This document shows, piece after piece, positions 23,220 to 31,718 of a stretch of DNA of 64,000 nucleotides. Position 1 is the first letter of the stretch, and the number at the start of each line of letters is the position of its first letter. The DNA is taken from assembly GCF_019430885.1 (NCBI RefSeq), contig NZ_JAHYBZ010000011.1, forward strand, positions 62,001 to 126,000. Direction: 5' to 3'. Position numbers and translations under genes: made by a program. The stretch comes from Roseomonas alba (GTDB lineage: Bacteria; Pseudomonadota; Alphaproteobacteria; Acetobacterales; Acetobacteraceae). A model generated the notes under the pieces. The model was not told the origin of the DNA and did no database searches. It was given only the letters and a program-made list of their open reading frames with translations.

Positions 23220-24218
23220 ATGCCGCCAGGCCTCGACCGGGATGCCCGCCGCCCCATCGGACTGCCGCGCCGGGCGCTGCTGACCGGCGCTGCCCTCACC
23301 GTGGCATCACCATCCTTGGCACAGGACGCCTGGCCCGGCCGACCCACACGCATCATCGTCCCCTTCGCGCCCGGCGGGACCACCGACATCCCGGCTCGCA
23401 TCATCGCGGAAGTCCTGCAGCGCAAGCTCGGCAAGCCCTTCGTGGTGGAGAACCGTTCCGGCGCCGGCGGTGCCGTCGGCATCCGTGCCGCGGTGCAATC
23501 GACCGATGGGCACACGCTGCTCCACACCACATCCGCGGTCGCCGTGGTGCCGGCGCTGCAGCGCGATCCGGGCTTCGATCCGATGACCGACCTGGTGCCG
23601 GTCACCATGACGGCCGCCTCGCCCATCCTGCTGGTGGTGCGTGAGGATTCGCCGTTCCGCGACTTCCTCGCCTACCTGGCCAAGGCGCGGGCCGAACCGG
23701 GCAAGGTCAGCTTCAGCTCCTCGGGCATCGGCACCACGGTGCACCTCGCCGCCGAGGTGCTGCGCGCGCGCGGCCGCGTCGACCTGCTGCACATCCCTTA
23801 TCGCGGCTCCGCACCCTCTGCGACGGCGGTGCTGGCCGGGGAGGTCGATTCCGGCTTCCTCAGCCCGATCGAGGTGTTACCGCATATCCGCGCCGGCCGC
23901 ATGCGCGCGCTGGCGAATTGCGCGCTGACGCGCACGTTGCTGCCGGATGTGCCGACCATCGCGGAATCCGTGCCGGAATACGACGGCGTGCAGCTCTGGT
24001 TCGCCCTGTTCGGCGGGCGCGACCTGCCGCCCGGCGCGGCAGCGATGCTGATGCGCGAGCTCGCACCGCTGCGCCAGGGCTCGGTGCTGACCGAACGCAT
24101 GGCGGAAGTCGGCGCCGAGACCATGCTGGACGGGCCGGACCCGCTGGCGGCGCGCATGCGGGCCGAGGTGCCGCTCTGGAAGACCATCGTCGAAGCCGCA
24201 GGAATACCACGCGAATGA
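23220..24218 (+). CDS. TctC/Bug-family solute-binding protein
   Basis: The 332-residue protein starts at ATG 23220, directly after GGAGGAACACC. It has a twin-arginine-like signal (LPRRALLTGAALTVASPSLA), then the Bug landmarks TRIIVPFAPGGTTDIPARII, ENRSGAGGAVGIRAA and FSSSGIGTTVHLAAEVL. It is first in a five-gene rightward operon (Bug, amidohydrolase, Bug, hydroxyacid dehydrogenase, SnoaL-like). Its stop overlaps the next start as ATGA. It probably presents a carboxylated ligand to an unlinked TctAB carrier. Confidence 0.9.
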   Translation: MPPGLDRDARRPIGLPRRALLTGAALTVASPSLAQDAWPGRPTRIIVPFAPGGTTDIPARIIAEVLQRKLGKPFVVENRSGAGGAVGIRAAVQSTDGHTLLHTTSAVAVVPALQRDPGFDPMTDLVPVTMTAASPILLVVREDSPFRDFLAYLAKARAEPGKVSFSSSGIGTTVHLAAEVLRARGRVDLLHIPYRGSAPSATAVLAGEVDSGFLSPIEVLPHIRAGRMRALANCALTRTLLPDVPTIAESVPEYDGVQLWFALFGGRDLPPGAAAMLMRELAPLRQGSVLTERMAEVGAETMLDGPDPLAARMRAEVPLWKTIVEAAGIPRE

Positions 24219-25036
24219 CCGAGACCGCCGGGCCGACCGATACGCCGCTCGTGGACACGCACTTTCATCTCTACACCACGGACATGCCGCTCACCTCCTG
24301 GGCCTGGCACCACCCGCCCGAGGACGCCTCGGCCGAGCAGTTCGTCGACATCATGGATCGTCACGGCGTCGGCTTCGGCGTCGTCGCGGCGGCGAGCCTG
24401 CACGGGCAGTACAACGACTATGTCATCCGGTCCCTGCGCCGGTATCCGCGGCTGCGCGCGACCGCCTATGTGCGGCCGGACACCGACATGTACACGCTGG
24501 AGCGGATGAAGGCCGAAGGCATCGTCGGCATCCGCCTGTTCTTCCGCCGCGTGCCGGATCCGCCGGACCTCAGCTCCTATGAATATCGGCTACTGCTGCG
24601 CCGCGTGCGGGACCTTGACTGGCATGTGCACACGCTGGTCAGCGGCGAGGCGCTGCCGGGCGTCATCAAGGCCGTCGAGGATGCCGGCGTGAAGCTGGTG
24701 ATCGACCATTTCGGCAAGCCGGACGAACGCCTCGGCGTCAATTGCCCGGGCTTCAAGGCGCTGCTCGCGGCGGTGGAACGCGGCCGCACCTGGGTAAAGA
24801 TGTCCGCCGGCTTCCGCGCGCCCTCGCGCGAGGCCGCGCGCAGCTATGCCCAGGCGCTGCTGCGCGTTTCGGGCGGGGAGCGGCTGCTGTGGGGTAGCGA
24901 CTGGCCCTTCGCCGCCTTCGAGGACAAGGCGACCTATGCCCAGGCCGTCGCGGATCTGCACGACTGGGTGCCGGATGCCGCGACGCGCCGGCTGATCGGC
25001 GGCGACACGCCCATGCGGCTGTATTTCGGCGCCTGA
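24215..25036 (+). CDS. amidohydrolase-2 family protein
   Basis: The 273-residue protein has the metal-binding VDTHFHLYTTDMPL, GIVGIRLFFRRVPDP, LVIDHFGKPDERLGVN and LLWGSDWPFAAFED. The end, GGDTPMRLYFGA, is the usual family terminus. This is the third amidohydrolase-2 member of the region but belongs to a different subgroup from the tandem pair at 19465-21142, with WAWHHP after the HxH motif. The ATG at 24215 overlaps the Bug stop (ATGA), so translation is coupled. A hydrolytic or decarboxylating step on the imported compound is likely. Confidence 0.83.
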   Translation: MTETAGPTDTPLVDTHFHLYTTDMPLTSWAWHHPPEDASAEQFVDIMDRHGVGFGVVAAASLHGQYNDYVIRSLRRYPRLRATAYVRPDTDMYTLERMKAEGIVGIRLFFRRVPDPPDLSSYEYRLLLRRVRDLDWHVHTLVSGEALPGVIKAVEDAGVKLVIDHFGKPDERLGVNCPGFKALLAAVERGRTWVKMSAGFRAPSREAARSYAQALLRVSGGERLLWGSDWPFAAFEDKATYAQAVADLHDWVPDAATRRLIGGDTPMRLYFGA

Positions 25037-25067
25037 CCATTCGCAACGAACCGGGGAGGAGCAGACC

Positions 25068-26051
25068 ATGTCCATGATCACACGGCGGCAGATCGGCGGG
25101 CTCGCGCTGGGCGCGGGCATCGCGGTGGCAGCGCGCGACGTCGCGGCGCAAGCCTGGCCGGCGCGCCCCGTCACCATCATCGTGCCCTGGCCGGCGGGCG
25201 GCTCGACGGATGTGCTGGCGCGCTCCATCGCCAACTACTTCACCGAGAAGTTCGGCCAGTCCTTCGTGATCGACAATCGGTCGGGCGCGAACGGCAATAT
25301 CGGCACGGCCGCCGTGGCCCGCTCGGCCCCGGATGGCTACACGCTGATGGTCACGACGAACGGCCCGATCACCAACAACACGCTGTTGTTCAAGTCGATG
25401 CCCTACAATCCGACGACAGACCTGACGCCCATCGCCGCGCTCGCCGAATTGCCGATCGTGCTCGCCGCGCGCAGCCAGATGCCCTACAGCAACGTGCGGG
25501 AGCTCATCGACTACGCCAAGGCCAATCCGGACAAGGTGAATTGTGGCACCCCGCCGCTCGGCTCGGCGGCGCATCTTGCGGTCGAGCTGTTGATGTACCG
25601 CACCGGCATCCGCCTCAACATCGTGCCCTATCGCGGCTCCGCCCCGCTCACGAACGACCTGCTGGCCGGCGCGGTGGATATGGGCATCGACCTCGTCACC
25701 ACCTATCTGCCGCATATCGAGAACGGCACGCTGAAGGCGCTCGGCGTGACCTCGGCTGCACCTATCCCGCAATTGCCGCGGACGCCGCCGGTTCAAGCGC
25801 AGGGTGTCCCGGATTTCCAGGCCACCGGCTGGATCTCCCTACTCGGCCCCGCGCATATGCCCGAGGTCATGATCGGCGCGCTGAACGAGGCAGCCAACAG
25901 CTATCTCGCGCTCGATGCGACCAAGGCCATGCTGCCGCCGCTCGGCCTGACGCCGCTCGGCGGCACGCCCACCGACCTGACGCGCCGCATGGCCGCCGAG
26001 GTGGCGCTGTGGCGGCCGATCATCCAGGCCGCCGGCATCTCGATCGACTGA
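25068..26051 (+). CDS. TctC/Bug-family solute-binding protein
   Basis: The 327-residue protein has a twin-arginine-like signal (MITRRQIGGLALGAGIAVAA) and Bug motifs RPVTIIVPWPAGGSTDVLAR, DNRSGANGNIGTAAVARSAP, NCGTPPLGSAAHLAVEL and IVPYRGSAP. It is the second Bug protein in this operon, suggesting that more than one related ligand is captured. GGGGAGGAG precedes the start by about 7 nt. Followed after 15 bp by the hydroxyacid dehydrogenase. Confidence 0.9.
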   Translation: MSMITRRQIGGLALGAGIAVAARDVAAQAWPARPVTIIVPWPAGGSTDVLARSIANYFTEKFGQSFVIDNRSGANGNIGTAAVARSAPDGYTLMVTTNGPITNNTLLFKSMPYNPTTDLTPIAALAELPIVLAARSQMPYSNVRELIDYAKANPDKVNCGTPPLGSAAHLAVELLMYRTGIRLNIVPYRGSAPLTNDLLAGAVDMGIDLVTTYLPHIENGTLKALGVTSAAPIPQLPRTPPVQAQGVPDFQATGWISLLGPAHMPEVMIGALNEAANSYLALDATKAMLPPLGLTPLGGTPTDLTRRMAAEVALWRPIIQAAGISID

Positions 26052-26066
26052 CGGAGGCCTGCCATC

Positions 26067-27026
26067 GTGTTCCGTCGTCCCGGCGTCACCAACGGCGCCA
26101 TCGGTAGCGTGCCCTATATGCGCGACCTGATCCGCACCGCGTATCCGGACGCGAAGTTCAATGAGGATATCCGCCACCGGATGACGGCGGAGGAGATCAT
26201 CGCCTTCCTCGCCGATTGCGACTGCGCGATCATGGGCGGCGACGTGGTGAATGACCGCGTGCTCGAGGCGCTGCCCCATATCCGCAACATCGGCATCTTC
26301 GGGGTCGGGCTGAACACGGTGGACCTCGCGGCCTGCCAGCGCCATGGCGTGCGGCTGGGCTTCACGCCCGGCGTCAATCGCCTGGCGGTGGCCGAACTCG
26401 CGCTGTGCTTCATGATCGCCGGGCTGCGCTGGGTCACGCCGCTCAGCCTGGCGATGCGCAACGGCGAAAGGCCGCGCACCCGCGTCGGCCGCAGCCTGAC
26501 CGGGCGCACCGTCGGCCTGCATGGCTGCGGCCATATCGGCAAGGAGGTGGTGCGCCTCCTCCGGCCCTTCGGCTGCACCATCATCACCCACGACATCCGC
26601 GACTATCCCGAGTTCTACGCCGCGCATGGCGTCACCCCGGTCGGCTTCGACGAATTGCTGGAGCGGTCGGAGGTGCTGTCTCTGCACATCCCGCGCGGCC
26701 GGGCGACGGAGAATCTCTACGACGCCGCGACGCTCGCCCGCCTGCGGCCCGACTGCGTCCTGGTCAACACCTGCCGTGGCGGCATCGTCAACGAGGATGC
26801 GCTGCTCGAACGGCTGGAGAGCGGCGCGCTGGTCGCCGCCTGCATCGACGTCTTCGCCCATGAACCGGCGGAGAATGACCGCCTGCTGCGCCAGCCCAAT
26901 CTGCTGTCCACCCCGCATGCCGGGGCCAGCACGAAGGAGGCGCGCATCGCCATGGTCCAGGCCGCGCTGCGCGGGCTGGACGAAGGGACGCTGGTCGATC
27001 CGGCGCAATTCACCGACTACCTGTAA
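26067..27026 (+). CDS. D-isomer-specific 2-hydroxyacid dehydrogenase
   Basis: The 319-residue protein uses GTG 26067 with GGAGG upstream. It shows the NAD-binding GLHGCGHIGKEVVRLL (GxGxxG), the substrate Arg in VNTCRGGIVNEDALL, the Glu in DVFAHEPAEND and the catalytic His in LSTPHAGAST. This order is that of the phosphoglycerate dehydrogenase family. It oxidises or reduces a D-2-hydroxyacid with NAD(H). Its place behind two Bug genes and an amidohydrolase suggests that a hydroxyacid is released during the pathway. Confidence 0.9.
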   Translation: MFRRPGVTNGAIGSVPYMRDLIRTAYPDAKFNEDIRHRMTAEEIIAFLADCDCAIMGGDVVNDRVLEALPHIRNIGIFGVGLNTVDLAACQRHGVRLGFTPGVNRLAVAELALCFMIAGLRWVTPLSLAMRNGERPRTRVGRSLTGRTVGLHGCGHIGKEVVRLLRPFGCTIITHDIRDYPEFYAAHGVTPVGFDELLERSEVLSLHIPRGRATENLYDAATLARLRPDCVLVNTCRGGIVNEDALLERLESGALVAACIDVFAHEPAENDRLLRQPNLLSTPHAGASTKEARIAMVQAALRGLDEGTLVDPAQFTDYL

Positions 27027-27044
27027 GGCAAGGGACACACCGCC

Positions 27045-27482
27045 ATGGCCATCGACGAGCTGCGCATCCGGCAGGAGCTGGAAATGCTGAACATCGCCTT
27101 CTGGCGCGATGTCGATTCCGACTGGGGCCGCAATGCCCACGAATTCTTCACCGAGGACGGCGTCTACACCACCAGCCACAAGGCACGGCAGGGCCATGAG
27201 GCGATCAAGGGCTTCTATTCCGAGCGAGAGTCGCGGGGCGACCGCGTCGCACGGCACCTGATCCACAACTTCCACGTCATCGTGCATGACGAGAACCACG
27301 CGACGGCAGAATGGACCATGTGCCTCTACGCTGAGGACGGCAAGCCGCCGCTGATGTCCGAGCCGCCGATCCTGATCGGTGCGGTGACCGACGAATGCGT
27401 GCGCGGCGCGGATGGCAAGTGGCGCTACGCCTCCCGCACCACGAAGCCGCTGTTCAAGGGCAGCCGGCCGACCTCAGGCTGA
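27045..27482 (+). CDS. SnoaL-like / NTF2-fold protein
   Basis: The 145-residue protein reads as an NTF2-like cone: LRIRQELEMLNIAFWRDVDS, HEFFTEDGVYTTSHKARQGH, AIKGFYSERESRG, HLIHNFHVIVHDENHATAEW. Proteins of this form act as dehydratases, isomerases or hydrolases on small cyclic substrates, or as small subunits of dioxygenases. The Asp and His residues typical of SnoaL-like catalysis (Asp in FTEDG, His in RHLIHN) are present. It is the last gene of the five-gene operon and converges on the SDR gene 21 bp away. Confidence 0.75.
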   Translation: MAIDELRIRQELEMLNIAFWRDVDSDWGRNAHEFFTEDGVYTTSHKARQGHEAIKGFYSERESRGDRVARHLIHNFHVIVHDENHATAEWTMCLYAEDGKPPLMSEPPILIGAVTDECVRGADGKWRYASRTTKPLFKGSRPTSG

Positions 27483-27503
27483 GGACGGCCGGCGCGACGG
27501 GGA

Positions 27504-28277
27504 TCACAGATGTCGCCCGCCATCCACCAGCAGCGTGGTCCCCGTCGTCAGGCGCAGATGCGTCACCGCCGCCGCCACGGCGATGGCCACGTCATCGGCC
27601 TGGCAGACCGTCTTCAGCGGCGACAGGGAGGCCTGCCTCAGCACCGCCTCGCGACTGCGCCCGGGGACGAAGTCGGTATCGACCCCGGCGGGCGAGATGC
27701 CGATGATGCGGATCTCCGGCCCCAGCACCCGGGCGAGCGACATCGCCATGGTGTCGAGCCCCGCCTTCGACGCGCAATAGGCGACCGAGCTGCCGAGCCC
27801 GGTCATCGCCGCCAGCGAGGAGATGTTGACCACCACCGCATCGCCGCTGCGCCGCAGCAGCGGGACGAAGCTGCGGATCACCGCGAAGGGCCCGCGTACA
27901 TTGGTGATCAGGATGCTGTCGAAGGTCGCATCGTCCATGGCCTCGAGGTCACCATGCGGCACTGCGCGCGTCGTCCCGGCGGAATTCACCAGCACGTCGG
28001 CGCGGCCGTAGCGCGCGTCGACTTCGGCCGCCGCGGCGCGGATCGCCGCCGTATCGGTGAGCGGCAGGTGCAGCGGCATGTGGCCGCTGCCGGGCAGCGC
28101 CGCGGCCAGGGCCTCCGCCCGGTCGCGCCCGCTATTGTAGCCGATGACGATCCGCGCCCCGAGCTCCGCCAGGCGCTGCGCCGAGGCCGCGCCGATGCCG
28201 CTGCTGGCGCCGGTGATCACCGCGACGCGTCCATCGAGGCTCAAGGGGCCGAGATTGCCGTTCTTCAATTCGCTCAT
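27504..28277 (-). CDS. short-chain dehydrogenase/reductase (SDR)
   Basis: The 257-residue classical SDR has the cofactor motif VAVITGASSGIGAAS, the NNAG-equivalent VLVNSAGTTRAV, the catalytic Ser in VVNISSLAAMTG and the YCASK motif (Tyr, Lys). The C-terminal GTTLLVDGGRHL is standard for the FabG-like group. It oxidises or reduces an alcohol/ketone with NAD(P)H. The start is ATG 28277; the open frame above it is rejected because it has no family match. It is divergent from the enolase-superfamily gene across a gap that holds a region C palindrome. Confidence 0.9.
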   Translation of the reverse strand: MSELKNGNLGPLSLDGRVAVITGASSGIGAASAQRLAELGARIVIGYNSGRDRAEALAAALPGSGHMPLHLPLTDTAAIRAAAAEVDARYGRADVLVNSAGTTRAVPHGDLEAMDDATFDSILITNVRGPFAVIRSFVPLLRRSGDAVVVNISSLAAMTGLGSSVAYCASKAGLDTMAMSLARVLGPEIRIIGISPAGVDTDFVPGRSREAVLRQASLSPLKTVCQADDVAIAVAAAVTHLRLTTGTTLLVDGGRHL

Positions 28278-28409
28278 GCCGTCTGTCTCCCTGTATCGCC
28301 GGTCGTCACGGCAGGGCCGGGCCCGATCGCTGGCCGCCCGCCGGCTCGTCCCGCTGCGCCGCGCATCTTGCGGCCGCAACGCGTGGTCGCGCGACACGCC
28401 GCACCGGCC

Positions 28410-28426
28410 GTTCCGGATGGCGAAAT
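28410..28426. promoter_or_regulatory. TTCCG-N5-CGGAA-type palindrome (site 4)
   Basis: GTTCCGGATGGCGAAAT has one mismatch in the right arm (CGAAA) and keeps the central AT. It lies in the 194-bp divergent gap between the SDR (start 28277) and the enolase-superfamily gene (start 28472). Confidence 0.55.
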
Positions 28427-28471
28427 CGGGGCCGCTTCATCGTCCGCACCAGCATCGAAGGACCACAACCG

Positions 28472-29554
28472 ATGACCGACACTCCGGGCGCGCGCATCGC
28501 CAGCGCAACGCTGCATCCCTGCACCCAGCGCCAGGCGGATGCCAACTGGACCTTCGCCCGCGCCACCGTGCCGGAACTGCAGGGCTGGGTGCTCGCCCTG
28601 ACGGATGGGGATGGCGTCACCGGGCTCGGCTATGCCCATGCGATCCCCGCGATCTCCACCCATGGCGCCGGCGCCGAAGCGGCGCTGCACTTCCTGCGGC
28701 CCCTGCTGGTGGGGCGCGACGTGGCGGATCTCGCCGCGATCATGGATCTGGTCGAGGCCTCGCTGGCCGGCAGCCGCTCGGTGAAGGCGGCGATCGACAT
28801 GGCGCTGCACGACCTCGCGGCGCGGCGTGCCGGCCTGCCACTTTCGGCCCTGATGGGCGGGCGTTTCCGCGACCGCATTCCGCAATCGCGCATCCTGCCG
28901 ATCAAGGCGCCGGAGGCCATGGCCGCGGCTGCGGCCGCGCTCGCCGCGAAGGGCTATCGTAGCCTGAAGCTCAAGCTCTCCGGCGACGGCGCGCTCGATG
29001 CCCGGCGCGTCGCCGAGGTGCGCGCGGCGGTCGGCGTCGACATCGCATTGACCCTCGATCCGAACCAGTCCTACAGCGCGAAAGGCTTCCTCGCGGCCTG
29101 GACGCGGATCGAGCCCTTCGACATCGCGCTGGTCGAGCAGCCGGTCCCCGCGGCCGATTGGAAGGGCCTGGCGCTGCTCACCCGCACCCTGCCGGTGCCA
29201 GTCGAGGCGGATGAGACGGTGGAGACCGTCGCCGACGTCCTGCGCGTGGTGGAAGGCCGCGTCGCGGATGTCGTGAACCTGAAGCTCACCAAGCTCGGCG
29301 GCGTGCGCAACTTCGTCACCGCCGCGCGAATCCTGGAGGCCGGGCAGGTCGCGACGCGCATGGGTGCCGCCTTCGGCCCGGCGCTGCTGCAGGCGGCCTC
29401 GGCCCATGCTGCCGCCTCGCTACGGCAGCTACCCTTCGCCTGCGAGCTGTCGGAACACGACCACATCCTCGACGATCCCTTCACGCCGCTGCCGATCGAG
29501 GACGGCATGATCGCGGTGCCGGCGGGGCCGGGCTGTGGCGTCGTCTATGCGTGA
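28472..29554 (+). CDS. mandelate racemase / muconate lactonizing enzyme family protein
   Basis: The 360-residue enolase-superfamily enzyme has a KxK motif in RSLKLKLSG (Lys166, Lys168), metal ligands Asp196 (TLDPNQ), Glu222 (LVEQPVP) and Asp247 (VEADETV), and the opposite-face Lys271/Lys274 in NLKLTKLGG. Lys on both faces places it in the muconate lactonizing subgroup rather than mandelate racemase proper. It should abstract a proton alpha to a carboxylate: cycloisomerisation, racemisation or dehydration. It is transcribed alone, divergent from the SDR gene. Confidence 0.9.
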   Translation: MTDTPGARIASATLHPCTQRQADANWTFARATVPELQGWVLALTDGDGVTGLGYAHAIPAISTHGAGAEAALHFLRPLLVGRDVADLAAIMDLVEASLAGSRSVKAAIDMALHDLAARRAGLPLSALMGGRFRDRIPQSRILPIKAPEAMAAAAAALAAKGYRSLKLKLSGDGALDARRVAEVRAAVGVDIALTLDPNQSYSAKGFLAAWTRIEPFDIALVEQPVPAADWKGLALLTRTLPVPVEADETVETVADVLRVVEGRVADVVNLKLTKLGGVRNFVTAARILEAGQVATRMGAAFGPALLQAASAHAAASLRQLPFACELSEHDHILDDPFTPLPIEDGMIAVPAGPGCGVVYA

Positions 29555-29566
29555 ACCGTCAGCGTC

Positions 29567-30520
29567 CTACCGGATGTCGAGCGTCCGGATCAGCCGCGCA
29601 TTGGCCGCATCCTCCTCGGCCAGCGCCGTGGCGAGCTGACGGCGGTCAAGCAACACCACCTCGTTGTAGGCGCGCCGCATCGCATCGGCATAGGCCGGCG
29701 CCGCGGCCGCCTGCAGGAAGGCCTGCTCGAGCCGGTCGAGGATCGGCACCGGCGTCTCCTTCGGCGCGAAGAAGGCAAAGCGCGTCACCAGCTCGACATC
29801 GAGCCCTGCCTGCTTCAGCGTGACCAGGTCGGGCAGCGCGGTGATGCGGGATGCGCCGGTCTGCGCCAGGGGGATGATGCCATGCGATTCGACCGTCGGC
29901 ATGATGATGCCGGGCGCGCCGGAGACCAGGTCGATATCGCCGGCGAGCAGCGCGGCCATGGCCGGCGCGATGCCCTGGTATGGCACCTGCAGCAGCTTCA
30001 CATCAGCGGCGCGGGCCAGCGCCTCGGCGGCCAAGTGCGGCGTGCTGCCGATGCCCGGCGAGCCGATGCTGACACTCTCGGGCTGCCGCCGCGCCTCGGC
30101 CAGCATCTCGTCGATGGCGCGGAAGCGGGCGCCGCGCTTGGCCGCGATCATGATGGGAATGGCAACCAGGTTGCAGATCGGCGCGAAATCCGCCGCCGAA
30201 TAGGGCTGGTTCTGCAGGCGCGGCACCACGGTCAGCGCCGCCGTGCTGGCGAAGAGCAGGGTGTAGCCATCCGCAGCGCTGGTGCGGACGCGGTTGGCGC
30301 CGACGCCGCCCCCGCCGCCGGGGACGGAATCGATCACCACGGGTTGGCCCAGCGCCTGGCCGAATTCCTGTTGCAGCAGCCGGATGTACTGGTCCGTGCC
30401 GCCGGCGGCATAGGGGACGATGACGCGGATGGCGCGGTTGGGATAGCTCTCTGGCCCCGCTCCGCCGGCGACAAGGGCGGTCGCGGCGGCAAGCAGCATA
30501 GGGCGGCGCGTGGTTTGCAT
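29567..30520 (-). CDS. TctC/Bug-family solute-binding protein (paralogue of 18485-19441)
   Basis: The 317-residue protein begins MQTTRRPMLLAAATALVAGG and has YPNRAIRVIVPYAAGGTDQY, ADGYTLLFASTAALTVVPRL and IGSPGIGSTPHLAAEAL. Much of its length runs parallel to the protein at 18485-19441, for example GQALGQPVVIDSVPG against GQALGQPMVIDSVTG and AFFAPKETPVPILDR against GFFAPKGTDTVVLDR. A duplication within the region is the simple reading. It is divergent from another Bug gene; the shared gap holds a perfect palindrome. Confidence 0.9.
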   Translation of the reverse strand: MQTTRRPMLLAAATALVAGGAGPESYPNRAIRVIVPYAAGGTDQYIRLLQQEFGQALGQPVVIDSVPGGGGGVGANRVRTSAADGYTLLFASTAALTVVPRLQNQPYSAADFAPICNLVAIPIMIAAKRGARFRAIDEMLAEARRQPESVSIGSPGIGSTPHLAAEALARAADVKLLQVPYQGIAPAMAALLAGDIDLVSGAPGIIMPTVESHGIIPLAQTGASRITALPDLVTLKQAGLDVELVTRFAFFAPKETPVPILDRLEQAFLQAAAAPAYADAMRRAYNEVVLLDRRQLATALAEEDAANARLIRTLDIR

Positions 30521-30598
30521 CGTTTCTTCCTCCCGACCTTTCTGCCGAGCCCGCATCCTGCCCGATGGCGGGCAGCGGGCCGCGTCACCTCTGTTCGT

Positions 30599-30615
30599 TT
30601 TCCGTATTGCGGAAT
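30599..30615. promoter_or_regulatory. TTCCG-N5-CGGAA palindrome (site 5, perfect core)
   Basis: TTTCCGTATTGCGGAAT has both 5-bp arms exact and the central AT. It lies 79 bp before the leftward Bug start and 108 bp before the rightward Bug-MmgE/PrpD operon. Confidence 0.7.
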
Positions 30616-30722
30616 GATCGCGGGCAAACCGGGCGACGCGCCGGGGCGGCTGCTAGAGCAGGTGAGCGGACCGACGCCGCTGCGACGTCGGCAACACGCA
30701 GACGTCCAAGACAAGGGAGGCA

Positions 30723-31718
30723 ATGATGACCGGTGACGGGACGAGGCGGGAGGCGCGGTCCCCGGCCTGGACACGCCGCCTGCTGCTGGGCGGGGTCGCC
30801 GCCGCGCTGGGCGTGCCGGCACAGGCCGCCTTCACCGACCGTCCGATCCGCATGATCGTCGCCTATGCCGCCGGCGGCACGGGCGACCTGGTCGGCCGCA
30901 TGGTGGCGGAAGCGCTGTCGCAGCGGCTCGGCGTACCGGTCGTGGTGGAAAACCAGGGCGGGGCGGGTGGTGCCATCGCGGCGCGCGCCGTCAGCCGCGC
31001 GGCACCGGACGGCACTACCATCCTGCTGGCGGGCAATGCGATCTTCGCGATCCTCCCGCATATCGCGAATGTCGGCTACGACCCGGTCACCGGCTTCACC
31101 GCCATCGCCAATATCAGCGAATCGCAGCGGCTGCTCGCGGTGCGCAACACGCTGCCGGTGACGACGCTGGCCGAGCTGGTCGCCTATGGGAAGAACAACC
31201 CCGGCAAGCTCAACTACGGCTCCTCCGGCGTCGGCTCCACGCTGCATGTGATGACCGAGATGTTCCGCCGCGAAGCCGGCATCGACGCGACGCATATCCC
31301 TTTCCGCGGCTCGGCGCCGGGGGTGCAGGCCATGCTGAGCGGCGATGTGGACTTCATGATCGATACCGTGGTGATCCAGCATGTCCAGCAGGGGCGCCTG
31401 CGCGGCTTGGCGGCCGTGGGCGACCGCCGCCTACCGCAATTCCCCGATATCCCGACGCTCGCCGAACAGGGCTATCCCAATGTTCGTACCTCAGGCTGGC
31501 AGGCGCTGATGGGCCCGCCGAACATGCCGCCCGAGATCGTCGCCACCTACGCCGAGGCTGTGGAGGCCATGCTGCGCGATCCCGCCTTCCTCGAACGCCT
31601 AGGGCGCGTCGGCGTCGTGCCGAGCTACCGCTCGCCCGCCCAACTCGCCGAGGATCTGCGCGAGGACAACCGGCAGTTCGGCGCCATCATCCGCACCGCC
31701 GGGATCACCGGGGAATGA
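30723..31718 (+). CDS. TctC/Bug-family solute-binding protein
   Basis: The 331-residue protein has a twin-arginine-like signal (WTRRLLLGGVAAALGVPAQA) and Bug motifs RPIRMIVAYAAGGTGDLVGR, NQGGAGGAIAARAVSRAAPD and YGSSGVGSTLHVMTEMF. Its stop overlaps the MmgE/PrpD start as ATGA, so ligand capture and a lyase-type enzyme are produced together. ATG 30726 is an alternative start. Confidence 0.9.
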   Translation: MMTGDGTRREARSPAWTRRLLLGGVAAALGVPAQAAFTDRPIRMIVAYAAGGTGDLVGRMVAEALSQRLGVPVVVENQGGAGGAIAARAVSRAAPDGTTILLAGNAIFAILPHIANVGYDPVTGFTAIANISESQRLLAVRNTLPVTTLAELVAYGKNNPGKLNYGSSGVGSTLHVMTEMFRREAGIDATHIPFRGSAPGVQAMLSGDVDFMIDTVVIQHVQQGRLRGLAAVGDRRLPQFPDIPTLAEQGYPNVRTSGWQALMGPPNMPPEIVATYAEAVEAMLRDPAFLERLGRVGVVPSYRSPAQLAEDLREDNRQFGAIIRTAGITGE

